DNA of 52,618 nt. Origin: JANWKQ01 sp964624635 (lineage in GTDB: Bacteria > Bacteroidota > Bacteroidia > CAIKAF01). Under the pieces are notes generated by a model, which saw nothing but the letters and a program-made list of their open reading frames with translations, made no database searches and had not been told where the DNA came from. Location: the NCBI GenBank assembly GCA_964624635.1, contig CAZUXM010000013.1:1-52618 (forward strand). The letters are read 5' to 3'. Positions 16,674 through 25,110 of this stretch are shown in pieces (within the stretch, counting starts at the first letter, position 1; each line of letters starts with the position of its first letter). The position numbers and the translations under genes were made by a program.

Positions 16674-17021
16674 ATGGATCCAATAGCAGATTATCTTACA
16701 AGATTAAGAAATGCAATCAAAGCCCGTCATAGAGTGGTTGAGATTCCTGCATCAAATACTAAAAAGGCAATCACCAAAATTCTATTTGAACAAGGTTATA
16801 TCCTTAATTATAAATTTGATGATAAAGCAGGACCTCAAGGTTCTATCAAAATAGCTTTGAAGTATCATCCTGTTTCAAAAGCTTCTGCTATCAGATCATT
16901 GAGCAGAGTTAGCCGTCCGGGATTGCGTCAGTATTCTGGAGTAACTGAATNNNNNNNNNNGACCGATAAAGAAGCTAGAACCAATAATGTTGGTGGTGAA
17001 GTAATGTGTTATATATATTAA
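16674..17021 (+). CDS. rpsH: 30S ribosomal protein S8 (contains an assembly gap)
   Basis: The frame reads MDPIADYLTRLRNAIKARHR, VSRPGLRQYSGVTE, then ten N, then TDKEARTNNVGGEVMCYIY. As written it would be 115 residues, too short. Bacteroidota S8 proteins have about 20 residues between those points, including the conserved STSKGVM. Restoring them needs 58 bases in place of the 10 N, keeps the frame and gives 131 residues, the family length. S8 binds 16S helix 21 and, in E. coli, represses the spc operon. Confidence 0.94.
   Translation: MDPIADYLTRLRNAIKARHRVVEIPASNTKKAITKILFEQGYILNYKFDDKAGPQGSIKIALKYHPVSKASAIRSLSRVSRPGLRQYSGVTEXXXXTDKEARTNNVGGEVMCYIY
16951..16960. other. Assembly gap (10 N) inside rpsH
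   Basis: Placeholder gap; the family sequence predicts about 58 missing bases. It hides the most conserved motif of S8. Confidence 0.9.
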
Positions 17022-17032
17022 AAAATTGAGCA

Positions 17033-17593
17033 ATGTCAAGGATAGGTAAAAACCCAATAACAATTCCAGCTGGTGTTACTGTATCAGTAGCTTCAAATAA
17101 TGTTGTTACTGTTAAAGGTGCAAAAGGTGAATTGAAATTAACCATTGATCCTGCTATCACTGTAAAAGTAGAAGGAAATCAGGTGAATTTGGAAAGACAT
17201 ACTGATCAGCAAAGACACAGATCATTTCATGGTCTATACAGATCATTAATCAACAACATGGTAGTTGGTGTATCAGATGGTTTTAAAATAGAACAGGAAT
17301 TGGTTGGGGTAGGTTATAAGGCTGAAGCTAAAGGCCAGATGTTAGATCTTACTTTAGGTTATTCTCATAACGTAATCCTTGAGTTACCAAAAGAAATTAA
17401 AGTGGAAACACTTACTGAAAAAGGTAAGAATCCAAAGATTATCATGACCAGTGTCGATAAACAATTGATTGGTCAGGTAGCTGCAAAAATCAGATCATTA
17501 CGTAAGCCTGAGCCATACAAAGGAAAAGGTATCAAGTTTACAGATGAAGTATTAAGAAGAAAAGCAGGTAAGTCTGCAGGTAAATCAAAATAA
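17033..17593 (+). CDS. rplF: 50S ribosomal protein L6
   Basis: 186 residues. Starts MSRIGKNPITIPAGV; the C-terminal KPEPYKGKGIKF is the conserved L6 signature. L6 lies near the factor-binding site. Followed after 13 bases by rplR. Confidence 0.97.
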   Translation: MSRIGKNPITIPAGVTVSVASNNVVTVKGAKGELKLTIDPAITVKVEGNQVNLERHTDQQRHRSFHGLYRSLINNMVVGVSDGFKIEQELVGVGYKAEAKGQMLDLTLGYSHNVILELPKEIKVETLTEKGKNPKIIMTSVDKQLIGQVAAKIRSLRKPEPYKGKGIKFTDEVLRRKAGKSAGKSK

Positions 17594-17606
17594 AATAATT
17601 TGAGCC

Positions 17607-17960
17607 ATGGCATTCAATAAAGAAGCAAGAAGACAAAAAATTCGTTATCGTATCCGCAAAAAAGTACAGGGTACGGCTGAAAAACCAAGATTGGCGGTTT
17701 ACCGTTCCAATACTGATATCTACGTGCAATTAATTAACGACGTAGAAGGGGTTACTTTAGCTTCAGCAACTTCATTAGCGAAAGGAAAAAAATCAAAAGG
17801 TAACAAAATTGAACAAGCTGCTTTAGTAGGTAAAAAAATTGCTGAACTTGCAGTTAGCAAAGGGATTACTGAAGTATCTTTTGATCGTGGTGGTTATTTA
17901 TACCATGGTAGAGTTAAATCATTGGCAGATGCTGCCAGAGAAGGTGGATTAAAATTTTAA
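17607..17960 (+). CDS. rplR: 50S ribosomal protein L18
   Basis: 117 residues. RPRLAVYRSN-type motif (KPRLAVYRSNTDIYVQLI) and the end FDRGGYLYHGRVKSLADAAREGGL are typical. L18 binds 5S rRNA with L5. A 44-base spacer with an 11-codon ORF separates it from rpsE. Confidence 0.97.
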   Translation: MAFNKEARRQKIRYRIRKKVQGTAEKPRLAVYRSNTDIYVQLINDVEGVTLASATSLAKGKKSKGNKIEQAALVGKKIAELAVSKGITEVSFDRGGYLYHGRVKSLADAAREGGLKF

Positions 17961-17969
17961 TAAGATTAT

Positions 17970-18002
17970 ATGGCAGCCATGCCAAAAAAAAATAAAAAAT
18001 AG
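17970..18002 (+). CDS. Possible 10-residue micro-ORF before rpsE
   Basis: ATG to TAG encodes MAAMPKKNKK, ending 2 bases before the rpsE start codon. It could be a leader that couples translation, or simply chance. There is no family to compare it with. Confidence 0.15.
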   Translation: MAAMPKKNKK

Positions 18003-18004
18003 TT

Positions 18005-18523
18005 ATGGCGAATAGCAACGTAAAAAGAGTAAAGTCAAGCGAGATCGAATTAAAAGATCGTCTTGTTGCAATTAATAGAGTTACCAAAGTTACCAAAGGT
18101 GGTCGTCACTTTAGTTTTTCGGCTATCGTGGTGGTAGGTAATGAAAATGGAGTTGCCGGATATGGACTTGGAAAAGCAAATGAAGTAACAGATGCAATTA
18201 CCAAAGCTATTGATGATGCTAAGAAAAATCTTATTAAAGTTCCAATCATCAAAGGAACGATTCCACATGAGATCACTGCAAAATATAGTTCTTCAACCGT
18301 GTTTATGAAACCTGCTGCTAACGGAACAGGAGTAATTGCTGGTGGTGCTATGCGTGCTGTATTGGAAAGTGTTGGAGTGAAAGATGTATTATGTAAATCA
18401 AAAGGATCTTCAAATCCACATAACGTAGTAAAAGCAACTTTTGAAGCTTTAAGTTTGATGAGAGATGCTTATACTGTTGCGAATGAAAGAGGTTTGAAAT
18501 TAAATAAAGTGTTCAACGGTTAA
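18005..18523 (+). CDS. rpsE: 30S ribosomal protein S5
   Basis: 172 residues. The N-terminal RNA-binding part contains RVTKVTKGGRHFSFSAIVVV and GYGLGKANEV; the C-terminal part has GGAMRAVLESVGVKDVL. S5 is involved in decoding accuracy and mRNA unwinding. Eleven bases before rpmD. Confidence 0.97.
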   Translation: MANSNVKRVKSSEIELKDRLVAINRVTKVTKGGRHFSFSAIVVVGNENGVAGYGLGKANEVTDAITKAIDDAKKNLIKVPIIKGTIPHEITAKYSSSTVFMKPAANGTGVIAGGAMRAVLESVGVKDVLCKSKGSSNPHNVVKATFEALSLMRDAYTVANERGLKLNKVFNG

Positions 18524-18533
18524 TTTTTTTGAG

Positions 18534-18716
18534 ATGGCAAAGGTTATTATCACACAAGTAAAAAGCGGTATCAATCGTCCTAAAGATCAAAAGGCAACAT
18601 TGGTTGCTTTGGGTATCAAAAAATTGCACAAGTCTGTTGAGCATGAAGCTACCCCACAAATTTTGGGAATGATCACTAAAGTAAAACATTTAGTGGATGT
18701 TAAAGAAGTAAAATAA
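18534..18716 (+). CDS. rpmD: 50S ribosomal protein L30
   Basis: 60 residues. VKSGINRPKDQKATLVALG and GMITKVKHLVDVKEV fit L30, a small surface protein of the large subunit. Confidence 0.95.
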   Translation: MAKVIITQVKSGINRPKDQKATLVALGIKKLHKSVEHEATPQILGMITKVKHLVDVKEVK

Positions 18717-18738
18717 TTATAGATAAGAATTCAGTCAA

Positions 18739-19185
18739 ATGAAACTACATAATTTAAAACCGGCGAAAGGTTCTGTAAAAAGAAACAAAAGACTTGGAAG
18801 AGGTGAAGGATCTACCACAGGTGGAACTGCAGGTCGTGGACATAAAGGAGCTAAGTCTCGTTCAGGTAACAAAAAGAAAATTGGTTTTGAAGGGGGGCAA
18901 ATGCCTTTACAACGTCGTATTCCCAAATATGGCTTTACTAACTTCAACAGAGTAGTATATAAACCATTAAACTTAGACGTACTTCAGAAATTAGTAGATG
19001 ACAAAAAAATCACTGATATCACTCCTGAAGTGTTAAAAGTAAATGGATTGGTTACTAAAAATGATTTAGTAAAAATCTTAGGAAGAGGAGAATTAAAATC
19101 AAAAATCACTGTAAAAGCACATGCATTTTCTGCTACTGCTAAAGCAGCGATTGAAAAAAATGGTGGTGTAGCTGAAAATATCTAA
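18739..19185 (+). CDS. rplO: 50S ribosomal protein L15
   Basis: 148 residues. The glycine/arginine-rich N-terminal extension (KRLGRGEGSTTGGTAGRG, GFEGGQMPLQRRIPKYGF) is the hallmark of L15. Eight bases before secY, the usual gene order. Confidence 0.97.
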   Translation: MKLHNLKPAKGSVKRNKRLGRGEGSTTGGTAGRGHKGAKSRSGNKKKIGFEGGQMPLQRRIPKYGFTNFNRVVYKPLNLDVLQKLVDDKKITDITPEVLKVNGLVTKNDLVKILGRGELKSKITVKAHAFSATAKAAIEKNGGVAENI

Positions 19186-19193
19186 AAGAATCA

Positions 19194-20543
19194 ATGAAGA
19201 GCCTGATAAAAAATCTTAGGAATATCTGGAAGATAGAGGAGCTTAAAAGCCGTATCATTCAAACCATTATATTGGTGGCAGTGTACAGGTTAGGTTCTTT
19301 TATTGTTATCCCGGGTATTAACTCACAGATATTGGCTGATCAAACAGCAAAAGGAGGAAATAATATCCTTGATATCATTAACGCATTTACAGGAGGAGCT
19401 TTTGCAAATGCCTCTATTTTTGCATTAGGTATCATGCCTTATATTTCTGCGTCTATTATTGTTCAGTTATTGGGAATTGCCGTTCCATATTTCCAAAAAC
19501 TGCAAAAAGATGGCGAAAGTGGAAGAAAAAAAATCAACCAGATTACTCGTGCTTTAACAGTAATTATTACAGCAGCTCAGGCCCCTGGTTACTTATCTCA
19601 ATATGTTCCACCTGCTGCTCACCCTGATAGCGTTTTATGGTGGGTATTAGCGGTTACTATTTTGATTGCTGGTACTGTATTCGTAATGTGGTTAGGTGAA
19701 AGAATTACAGATAGGGGGTTAGGAAATGGTATTTCTCTTATCATCATGATTGGTATCATTGCGAATTTACCACAAGGTTTACTAGGTGAATTCGTAAAGA
19801 AAAATCAACCTGCAGGCGGGGGATTAGTTCTGTTTTTAATGGAAATGCTCATCTTACTTGGTATCATAGTAATTTCTATTTTATTGGTTCAGGGAACTCG
19901 TCGAATTGATATTCACTTTGCTAAAAAAGTAGTTACTACTAAACAAGGTGCTAAACAATACGGTGGACACAGATCATATTTACCATTAAAAGTAAATGCT
20001 GCAGGTGTAATGCCTATCATTTTTGCTCAGGCAATCATGTTCGTACCTGTTGTAATCGCAGGCTTTACTACTGATGGTTCAAGTTGGGTAGCTCGTACAT
20101 TTATGGATTATACCAGCTTCTGGTACAACTTTACATTTGCATTGTTAATCGTATTATTTACTTATTTCTATACAGCTATTTCTGTTAACCCTCAAAGTAT
20201 TGCTGATGAGTTAAAAAGAAATGGTGGATTTATTCAAGGTAAAAAACCAGGTAAAGAAACTGCTGAGTTCATTGATAATGTTTTATCGCGTATAACGTTA
20301 CCCGGATCGTTGTTCCTGGCATTTGTTGCGATTCTTCCATCATTGGCAAACAGATTTAGTATTGACCCCGCATTTGCTCAGTTCTTCGGAGGTACATCAT
20401 TATTAATCCTAGTAGGGGTTGTATTAGATACCCTTGCCCAGATTGATAGTCACTTGAAGATGAGACAATATGATGGATTAATGAAAGGTGGTAGAATTAA
20501 AGGCCGTACTCAGGGAATGGGTATGGTTGGACAAGGTATATAA
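19194..20543 (+). CDS. secY: Preprotein translocase channel subunit SecY
   Basis: 449 residues with ten predicted membrane helices. Conserved points include the N-terminal helix VYRLGSFIVIPGI, the plug region after it, GERITDRGLGNGISLIIM, and the C-terminal cytoplasmic MRQYDGLMKGGRIKGR. SecY forms the inner-membrane channel for secreted and membrane proteins, including the T9SS cargo in this window. Its stop overlaps the map start by one base. Confidence 0.98.
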   Translation: MKSLIKNLRNIWKIEELKSRIIQTIILVAVYRLGSFIVIPGINSQILADQTAKGGNNILDIINAFTGGAFANASIFALGIMPYISASIIVQLLGIAVPYFQKLQKDGESGRKKINQITRALTVIITAAQAPGYLSQYVPPAAHPDSVLWWVLAVTILIAGTVFVMWLGERITDRGLGNGISLIIMIGIIANLPQGLLGEFVKKNQPAGGGLVLFLMEMLILLGIIVISILLVQGTRRIDIHFAKKVVTTKQGAKQYGGHRSYLPLKVNAAGVMPIIFAQAIMFVPVVIAGFTTDGSSWVARTFMDYTSFWYNFTFALLIVLFTYFYTAISVNPQSIADELKRNGGFIQGKKPGKETAEFIDNVLSRITLPGSLFLAFVAILPSLANRFSIDPAFAQFFGGTSLLILVGVVLDTLAQIDSHLKMRQYDGLMKGGRIKGRTQGMGMVGQGI

Positions 20544-21337
20544 TGGTAAGGCTAAAAACCGAAGAGGAAATAGTTCTTATCAAAGAGAGTTCTTTGATTT
20601 TAGGAAAAGCCCTGGCAGAAGCTGCCAAAATTTTAAAACCGGGTATTACCGGTTTGGAAGTGGACAAACAAATTGAATCTTTTATTAAAGATCAAGGAGC
20701 GGTTCCTTCCTTCAAAAATTACAGGGGATATCCTTATAGTATTTGTTATTCCATGAATGATGCAGTGGTGCATGGATTTCCTACAGATACGGTATTAAAA
20801 GAAGGTGATATCGTTTCGGTAGATTGTGGAGTATACTTAAACGGATTTCATGCTGATTCAGCCTATACATTTGCTATTGGAGAAGTATCTCCTAAAGTGA
20901 GTAAACTGATGAAAGTAACGAAAGAATGTTTGTATCGTGGAATAGAAAATGCAATAACAGGAAAGAGAGTTGGAGATATTGGTTTTTCAGTTCAAAGTCA
21001 TGCAGAGGCAAATGGATTTACAGTAGTTCGTGAATTAGTTGGACATGGGTTGGGAAAAGATCTTCACGAAGAACCGGAAGTTCCTAATTATGGAAAAAAA
21101 GGAAACGGATCAGTTCTAAAACAAAATACTGTAATTGCAATTGAACCAATGATTAACCTTGGAAAGAGAGAGATTAAGACATTAAAAGACGGATGGACAG
21201 TGGTAACAAGAGATGGTGCTCCATCAGCCCATTATGAACATACAGTAGTAGTTCGGAATGGTAAAGCTGAAATACTCACCACTTTTGATTTTGTAGAGAT
21301 TGAAATTAAGAATAATAAAAATTTGACATATATATAA
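20543..21337 (+). CDS. map: Methionine aminopeptidase, type I
   Basis: 264 residues. The substrate His77 (AVVHGF) and the five metal ligands Asp94, Asp105, His168, Glu201 and Glu232 are all in place. The enzyme removes the initiator methionine. One-base overlap with secY indicates coupling; infA follows after 3 bases. Confidence 0.97.
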   Translation: MVRLKTEEEIVLIKESSLILGKALAEAAKILKPGITGLEVDKQIESFIKDQGAVPSFKNYRGYPYSICYSMNDAVVHGFPTDTVLKEGDIVSVDCGVYLNGFHADSAYTFAIGEVSPKVSKLMKVTKECLYRGIENAITGKRVGDIGFSVQSHAEANGFTVVRELVGHGLGKDLHEEPEVPNYGKKGNGSVLKQNTVIAIEPMINLGKREIKTLKDGWTVVTRDGAPSAHYEHTVVVRNGKAEILTTFDFVEIEIKNNKNLTYI

Positions 21338-21340
21338 TTA

Positions 21341-21559
21341 ATGGCCAAACAATCATCCATAGAACAAGACGGTACAATCGTCGAAGCTCTATCCAATGCT
21401 ATGTTTAAAGTAGAGTTGGAAAATGGTCACATTATAATTTGTCATATTTCAGGAAAGATGAGAATGAATTATATCAAAATCCTTCCTGGTGATAAAGTAA
21501 GAATTGAAATGTCGCCTTACGACTTAACAAAAGGTAGAATTTCATATAGATATAAGTAA
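21341..21559 (+). CDS. infA: Translation initiation factor IF-1
   Basis: 72 residues, the standard length. Begins MAKQSSIEQDGTIVEAL and has the S1/OB fold with HISGKMRMNYIKILPGD and the end SPYDLTKGRISYRYK. IF-1 blocks the A site during initiation. Confidence 0.98.
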   Translation: MAKQSSIEQDGTIVEALSNAMFKVELENGHIIICHISGKMRMNYIKILPGDKVRIEMSPYDLTKGRISYRYK

Positions 21560-21571
21560 TAAGTTGGAGCC

Positions 21572-21688
21572 ATGAAAGTAAAAGCATCAATTAAGAAAAG
21601 AAGCGCCGAGTGCAAGATAGTACGTAGAAAGGGTCGCTTATACGTGATAAACAAAAAAAATCCTCGTTTTAAACAAAGACAGGGGTAA
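21572..21688 (+). CDS. rpmJ: 50S ribosomal protein L36 (zinc-free form)
   Basis: 38 residues, MKVKASIKKRSAECKIV up to NPRFKQRQG. The start MKVKAS and end KQRQG are diagnostic. Only Cys14 remains of the zinc ligands seen in zinc-binding L36, so it is the zinc-independent type. It lies between infA and rpsM as expected. Confidence 0.97.
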   Translation: MKVKASIKKRSAECKIVRRKGRLYVINKKNPRFKQRQG

Positions 21689-21722
21689 TTAAAACATTGT
21701 ATAATTATTATAACTAAATAAT

Positions 21723-22097
21723 ATGGCAAGGATCGCAGGTATTGATCTTCCGAGAAATAAAAGAGGAGTAATAGGTTTAACTTATATCTATGGTATAGGA
21801 CCAAGTACTGCTAAAAAAATTCTTACTAAGTCTAACATCAGTTGGGACAAAAAAGTGTCTGATTGGGATGATGATGATTTAGCAAAAATTCGTGGAATGA
21901 TTGGTGAAATCAAAACAGAAGGTGCTCTTCGTTCTGAGGTTCAGTTAAACATTAAACGTTTAATGGATATTGGTTGTTATAGAGGTATTCGTCACCGTTC
22001 TGGTTTACCATTACGTGGTCAGAAAACCAAAAACAATAGCCGTACCAGAAAAGGTAGAAAGAAAACAGTTGCTAACAAGAAAAAAGTAACTAAATAA
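21723..22097 (+). CDS. rpsM: 30S ribosomal protein S13
   Basis: 124 residues. MARIAGIDLPRNKRGVIGLTYIYGIG and CYRGIRHRSGLPLRGQKTKNNSRTRKG (here named by its parts YRGIRHR and LPLRGQ) are conserved. S13 contacts the P-site tRNA and L5. First gene of the alpha part. Confidence 0.98.
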   Translation: MARIAGIDLPRNKRGVIGLTYIYGIGPSTAKKILTKSNISWDKKVSDWDDDDLAKIRGMIGEIKTEGALRSEVQLNIKRLMDIGCYRGIRHRSGLPLRGQKTKNNSRTRKGRKKTVANKKKVTK

Positions 22098-22120
22098 TAG
22101 TTGAAAGTTAAGAGTGGTAA

Positions 22121-22147
22121 GTTTAAAGTGCAATAACAACTTTAAAC
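22121..22147 (+). promoter_or_regulatory. Hairpin in the rpsM-rpsK spacer
   Basis: GTTTAAAGT 22121-22129 pairs with ACTTTAAAC 22139-22147 (9 bp, 9-base loop). The 78-base spacer is made of repeated words such as TTTAAAC and TTCAAAC, also found in the next two spacers. Confidence 0.4.
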
Positions 22148-22175
22148 CAAAACTTCAAACATTAAACAGAGTAAG

Positions 22176-22559
22176 ATGTCAAAGCAAAAAACAACAAAAA
22201 AAACAGTTAAAGTAGACGCGGTAGGTCAGTGTCATATCAATGCTACTTTTAACAATGTGATTATCTCTTTAACCAACAATTCTGGTCAGGTGATTTCTTG
22301 GTCTTCTGCTGGTAAAATGGGATTCAGAGGTTCTAAGAAAAACACACCTTATGCTGCTCAGGTAGCTGCTGGTGATTGTGCTAAAGAAGCCTACGAATAT
22401 GGTTTAAGAAGAGTGAAAGTTTTTGTAAAAGGACCAGGTGGTGGTCGTGAATCAGCAATCAGAACTATTCACCAGGCAGGTATCGAAGTGATGGAGATTA
22501 TGGATATTACTCCAATCCCGCATAACGGATGTCGTCCTCCAAAAAGAAGAAGAGTATAA
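22176..22559 (+). CDS. rpsK: 30S ribosomal protein S11
   Basis: 127 residues. NATFNNVIISLTN and the end DITPIPHNGCRPPKRRRV are typical. S11 forms the platform of the small subunit next to the E-site mRNA. Confidence 0.98.
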   Translation: MSKQKTTKKTVKVDAVGQCHINATFNNVIISLTNNSGQVISWSSAGKMGFRGSKKNTPYAAQVAAGDCAKEAYEYGLRRVKVFVKGPGGGRESAIRTIHQAGIEVMEIMDITPIPHNGCRPPKRRRV

Positions 22560-22563
22560 TAAA

Positions 22564-22604
22564 TTCAATATTCAAAGTTTAATATTGAACGATGTAAACT
22601 TTGA
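22564..22604 (+). promoter_or_regulatory. Two competing hairpins in the rpsK-rpsD spacer
   Basis: TTCAATATT 22564-22572 can pair with AATATTGAA 22581-22589. Alternatively TCAAAGTTT 22572-22580, which is the loop of the first hairpin, can pair with AAACTTTGA 22596-22604. Each is a perfect 9-bp stem and they exclude each other. Further TTTGAA/TTCAAA words follow up to rpsD. Confidence 0.4.
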
Positions 22605-22637
22605 GCTTTGAATTTCAAATTTTGAATAAATAGAGTT

Positions 22638-23243
22638 ATGGCAAGATATACAGGACCAAAGTCCAAAATCGCAAGAAAGTTCAGAGATCCAATTTTTGGA
22701 CCAGATAAAACATTGGCCAAAAAAAACTATCCTCCGGGAATGCATGGACCTTCAAAAAGAAAGCGTAAGCAATCGGAGTATGCAGTTCAGTTGCAGGAAA
22801 AACAAAAAGCTAAGTACACTTATGGAATCTTAGAAAGACAATTCCGTAAAATGTTCGAAAAAGCTGCTGCAATGAAAGGTATCACTGGTGAAAACTTATT
22901 GATGCTTTGTGAAGCTCGTTTAGATAATGTAGTATATCGCTTAGGAGTTGCTAATTCACGTGCTGCTGCTCGTCAGTTAGTTTCTCATAAACATATTCAG
23001 GTAAATGGTGAGGTGGTAAATGTTCCTTCTTACACTTTACGTTCAGGTGATAAAGTAAGTGTTCGTGAAAAATCAAAATCACTTACTGTAATTGTAAATT
23101 CATTAGGTGCTTCTGCTCATAAATTTGATTGGTTAACCTGGGATAATAATAGCATGACTGGAACTTTTATTGCAGCTCCTCATCGTGAACAAATTCCAGA
23201 GAATATCAAAGAACAGTTGATCGTCGAGTTATACAACAAGTAA
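22638..23243 (+). CDS. rpsD: 30S ribosomal protein S4 (zinc-free form)
   Basis: 201 residues. MARYTGPKSKIARKFRDPIFG lacks the CxxC zinc motif; the S4 domain is ARLDNVVYRLGVANSRAAARQLVSHKHI (given as parts RLDNVVYRLG and RQLVSHKHI). S4 nucleates small-subunit assembly and in E. coli represses the alpha operon through an mRNA pseudoknot before rpsM. Confidence 0.98.
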   Translation: MARYTGPKSKIARKFRDPIFGPDKTLAKKNYPPGMHGPSKRKRKQSEYAVQLQEKQKAKYTYGILERQFRKMFEKAAAMKGITGENLLMLCEARLDNVVYRLGVANSRAAARQLVSHKHIQVNGEVVNVPSYTLRSGDKVSVREKSKSLTVIVNSLGASAHKFDWLTWDNNSMTGTFIAAPHREQIPENIKEQLIVELYNK

Positions 23244-23286
23244 TATTGAATCTTAAACTTCGAATTTTAAACTTAATAAATAATAT

Positions 23287-24279
23287 ATGGCAATTTTAGA
23301 TTTTCAGAAACCGGATAAAGTTATCATGATCGAATCTGATGACTTCAAAGGAAAATTTGAATTCAGACCTCTTGAACCAGGTTATGGTATCACCGTAGGT
23401 AACGCATTAAGAAGAATATTACTTTCTTCTTTAGAAGGCTTTGCCATTACTTCAGTTAAAATTGATGGTGTTAGCCATGAGTTTTCTACTATCAAAGGTG
23501 TGGTAGAAGATGTTAGCGAAATCATCCTTAACTTGAAAAAAGTTCGTTTTAAAAGACAAATTGATAATACTGAATTCGAAAGAGTTCAGGTAAGTTATAC
23601 CGGAGGAAATACTTTAACAGCTGGTGATCTTGGAAAATTCGTTTCAGGTTACCAAGTGTTGAACCCTGATTTGGTTGTTTGTAACCTTGATGAGAAAGTG
23701 AAATTCAATATGGAATTAACTATCGAGAAAGGTCGTGGATACCGTCCGGCTGAAGAGAACAAAAGAGCAGGTACTGATATCGGTGTAATTGCTATTGATT
23801 CTATCTTCACTCCGATTGTAAACGTACGTTATAATATTGAGAACTTCCGTGTAGAACAAAAAACTGACTACGAAAAACTAGTAATGGAAGTTCAATCTGA
23901 TGGATCTATTGCTCCTAAAGATGCATTAAAAGAAGCAGCTAAGATTCTTATTCATCACTTCATGTTGTTCTCTGATGAGAGAATCACTTTGGATACTGAA
24001 GAGAAATCTCAAACTGAAGAATTTGATGAGGAGTCATTACATATGCGTCAGTTATTAAAAACCAAGTTGGTTGATATGGATCTTTCAGTTCGTGCATTGA
24101 ACTGCTTAAAGGCGGCTGACGTTGAAACACTTGGAGATCTTGTATCATTCAATAAGAATGACCTTTTAAAGTTCCGTAACTTCGGTAAAAAATCTCTTGT
24201 TGAGTTAGAAGACTTAGTAAGAGCAAAAGGTCTACACTTTGGAATGAACCTTGCCAAATATAAATTAGAAAAAGACTGA
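23287..24279 (+). CDS. rpoA: DNA-directed RNA polymerase alpha subunit
   Basis: 330 residues. The N-terminal assembly domain contains EPGYGITVGNALRRILLSSL; the C-terminal domain, after an acidic linker near residue 245, contains LSVRALNCLKAADVETLGDLV and FRNFGKKSLVELED. Alpha dimers seed polymerase assembly and the C-terminal domain touches activators and UP elements. Standard place between rpsD and rplQ. Confidence 0.98.
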   Translation: MAILDFQKPDKVIMIESDDFKGKFEFRPLEPGYGITVGNALRRILLSSLEGFAITSVKIDGVSHEFSTIKGVVEDVSEIILNLKKVRFKRQIDNTEFERVQVSYTGGNTLTAGDLGKFVSGYQVLNPDLVVCNLDEKVKFNMELTIEKGRGYRPAEENKRAGTDIGVIAIDSIFTPIVNVRYNIENFRVEQKTDYEKLVMEVQSDGSIAPKDALKEAAKILIHHFMLFSDERITLDTEEKSQTEEFDEESLHMRQLLKTKLVDMDLSVRALNCLKAADVETLGDLVSFNKNDLLKFRNFGKKSLVELEDLVRAKGLHFGMNLAKYKLEKD

Positions 24280-24324
24280 TTGATATTACTGGCATAATTC
24301 AAATAATTATTAAGATTTTTAGAA

Positions 24325-24822
24325 ATGAGACACGGTAGAAAAGTAAATCACTTAGGAAGACAAAAAGGTCACAGAGATGCATTATTAGCAAATCTTGCAG
24401 TGGCATTGATTACGCATAAACGTATCAACACCACTTTGGCAAAAGCTAAAGCATTACGTGTATATGTAGAACCTTTGATTACTAAATCAAAAGAAGATAC
24501 AACACATAACCGTCGTACAGTATTTAGCTATTTACAGGATAAAGAAGCAGTTGCTGAATTATTCCGTGAGATCAGTAATAAAGTAGCTGACCGTCCGGGT
24601 GGATACTTGAGAATTATCAAGTTAGGAAACCGTCAAGGTGATAATGCTGAAATGGCAATGATTGAGTTTGTTGACTTCAACACTACATTAGTAAAAGAAG
24701 CCAAGAAAACTACTGCCAAAAAACGTTCTCGTCGTGGAGCAGGTACAACTGTTAAAGCTAAAGTTGAAACAACAAAAGAAGAGACTACTGAGGCCAGCGA
24801 GGATGCTCCTGCTGCAGAATAA
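24325..24822 (+). CDS. rplQ: 50S ribosomal protein L17
   Basis: 165 residues against 127 in E. coli. The core MRHGRKVNHLGRQKGHRDALLANL is conserved. The extra C-terminal part from about residue 125 is first basic (AKKTTAKKRSRRG) and then acidic and low-complexity (ETTKEETTEASEDAPAAE). Last gene of the ribosomal cluster, with a terminator directly after it. Confidence 0.97.
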   Translation: MRHGRKVNHLGRQKGHRDALLANLAVALITHKRINTTLAKAKALRVYVEPLITKSKEDTTHNRRTVFSYLQDKEAVAELFREISNKVADRPGGYLRIIKLGNRQGDNAEMAMIEFVDFNTTLVKEAKKTTAKKRSRRGAGTTVKAKVETTKEETTEASEDAPAAE

Positions 24823-24843
24823 TATTTTACAACATGTCAATGT

Positions 24844-24880
24844 AAAAAGGGTCGTATTTGCGACCCTTTTTTGTTTTTGT
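24844..24880 (+). terminator. Terminator after rplQ
   Basis: AAAAAGGGTCG 24844-24854 pairs with CGACCCTTTTT 24861-24871 around a 6-base loop, followed by more T residues. It ends the ribosomal transcript. The matching A-run upstream means it may also act on the convergent xseB transcript. Confidence 0.9.
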
Positions 24881-24888
24881 ATGTTTAC

Positions 24889-25110
24889 TCATTCCTCTCC
24901 AGGACTCGTTTTATTCTCCATCTGCTTAATAATCTTGCTTACCTCCTGTTCAGTAGCACGTAATTTACTCTGGCAATACGTAATAAGCAATGAAGCTCTT
25001 TTTACTTTTTCCGCTAATACATCTACTGATACGGTTTCATCTTCAATTTCAGCAGCAATTTCCCGTAATTCGCTTAAAGCTTCCTCGTAGGTAAGTTTAA
25101 TCTCTTTCAT
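24889..25110 (-). CDS. xseB: Exodeoxyribonuclease VII small subunit
   Basis: 73 residues with LTYEEALSELREIAAEIE and KRASLLITYCQSKL, the pattern of XseB. Several small subunits wrap each large subunit. It overlaps the 3' end of xseA by 14 bases, so the two are translationally coupled. Confidence 0.93.
   Translation of the reverse strand: MKEIKLTYEEALSELREIAAEIEDETVSVDVLAEKVKRASLLITYCQSKLRATEQEVSKIIKQMENKTSPGEE

Noticed and set aside
22098..22637. Possible CRISPR or direct-repeat array in the ribosomal spacers
   Set aside because: The words are short, irregular and lack unique spacers of constant size.
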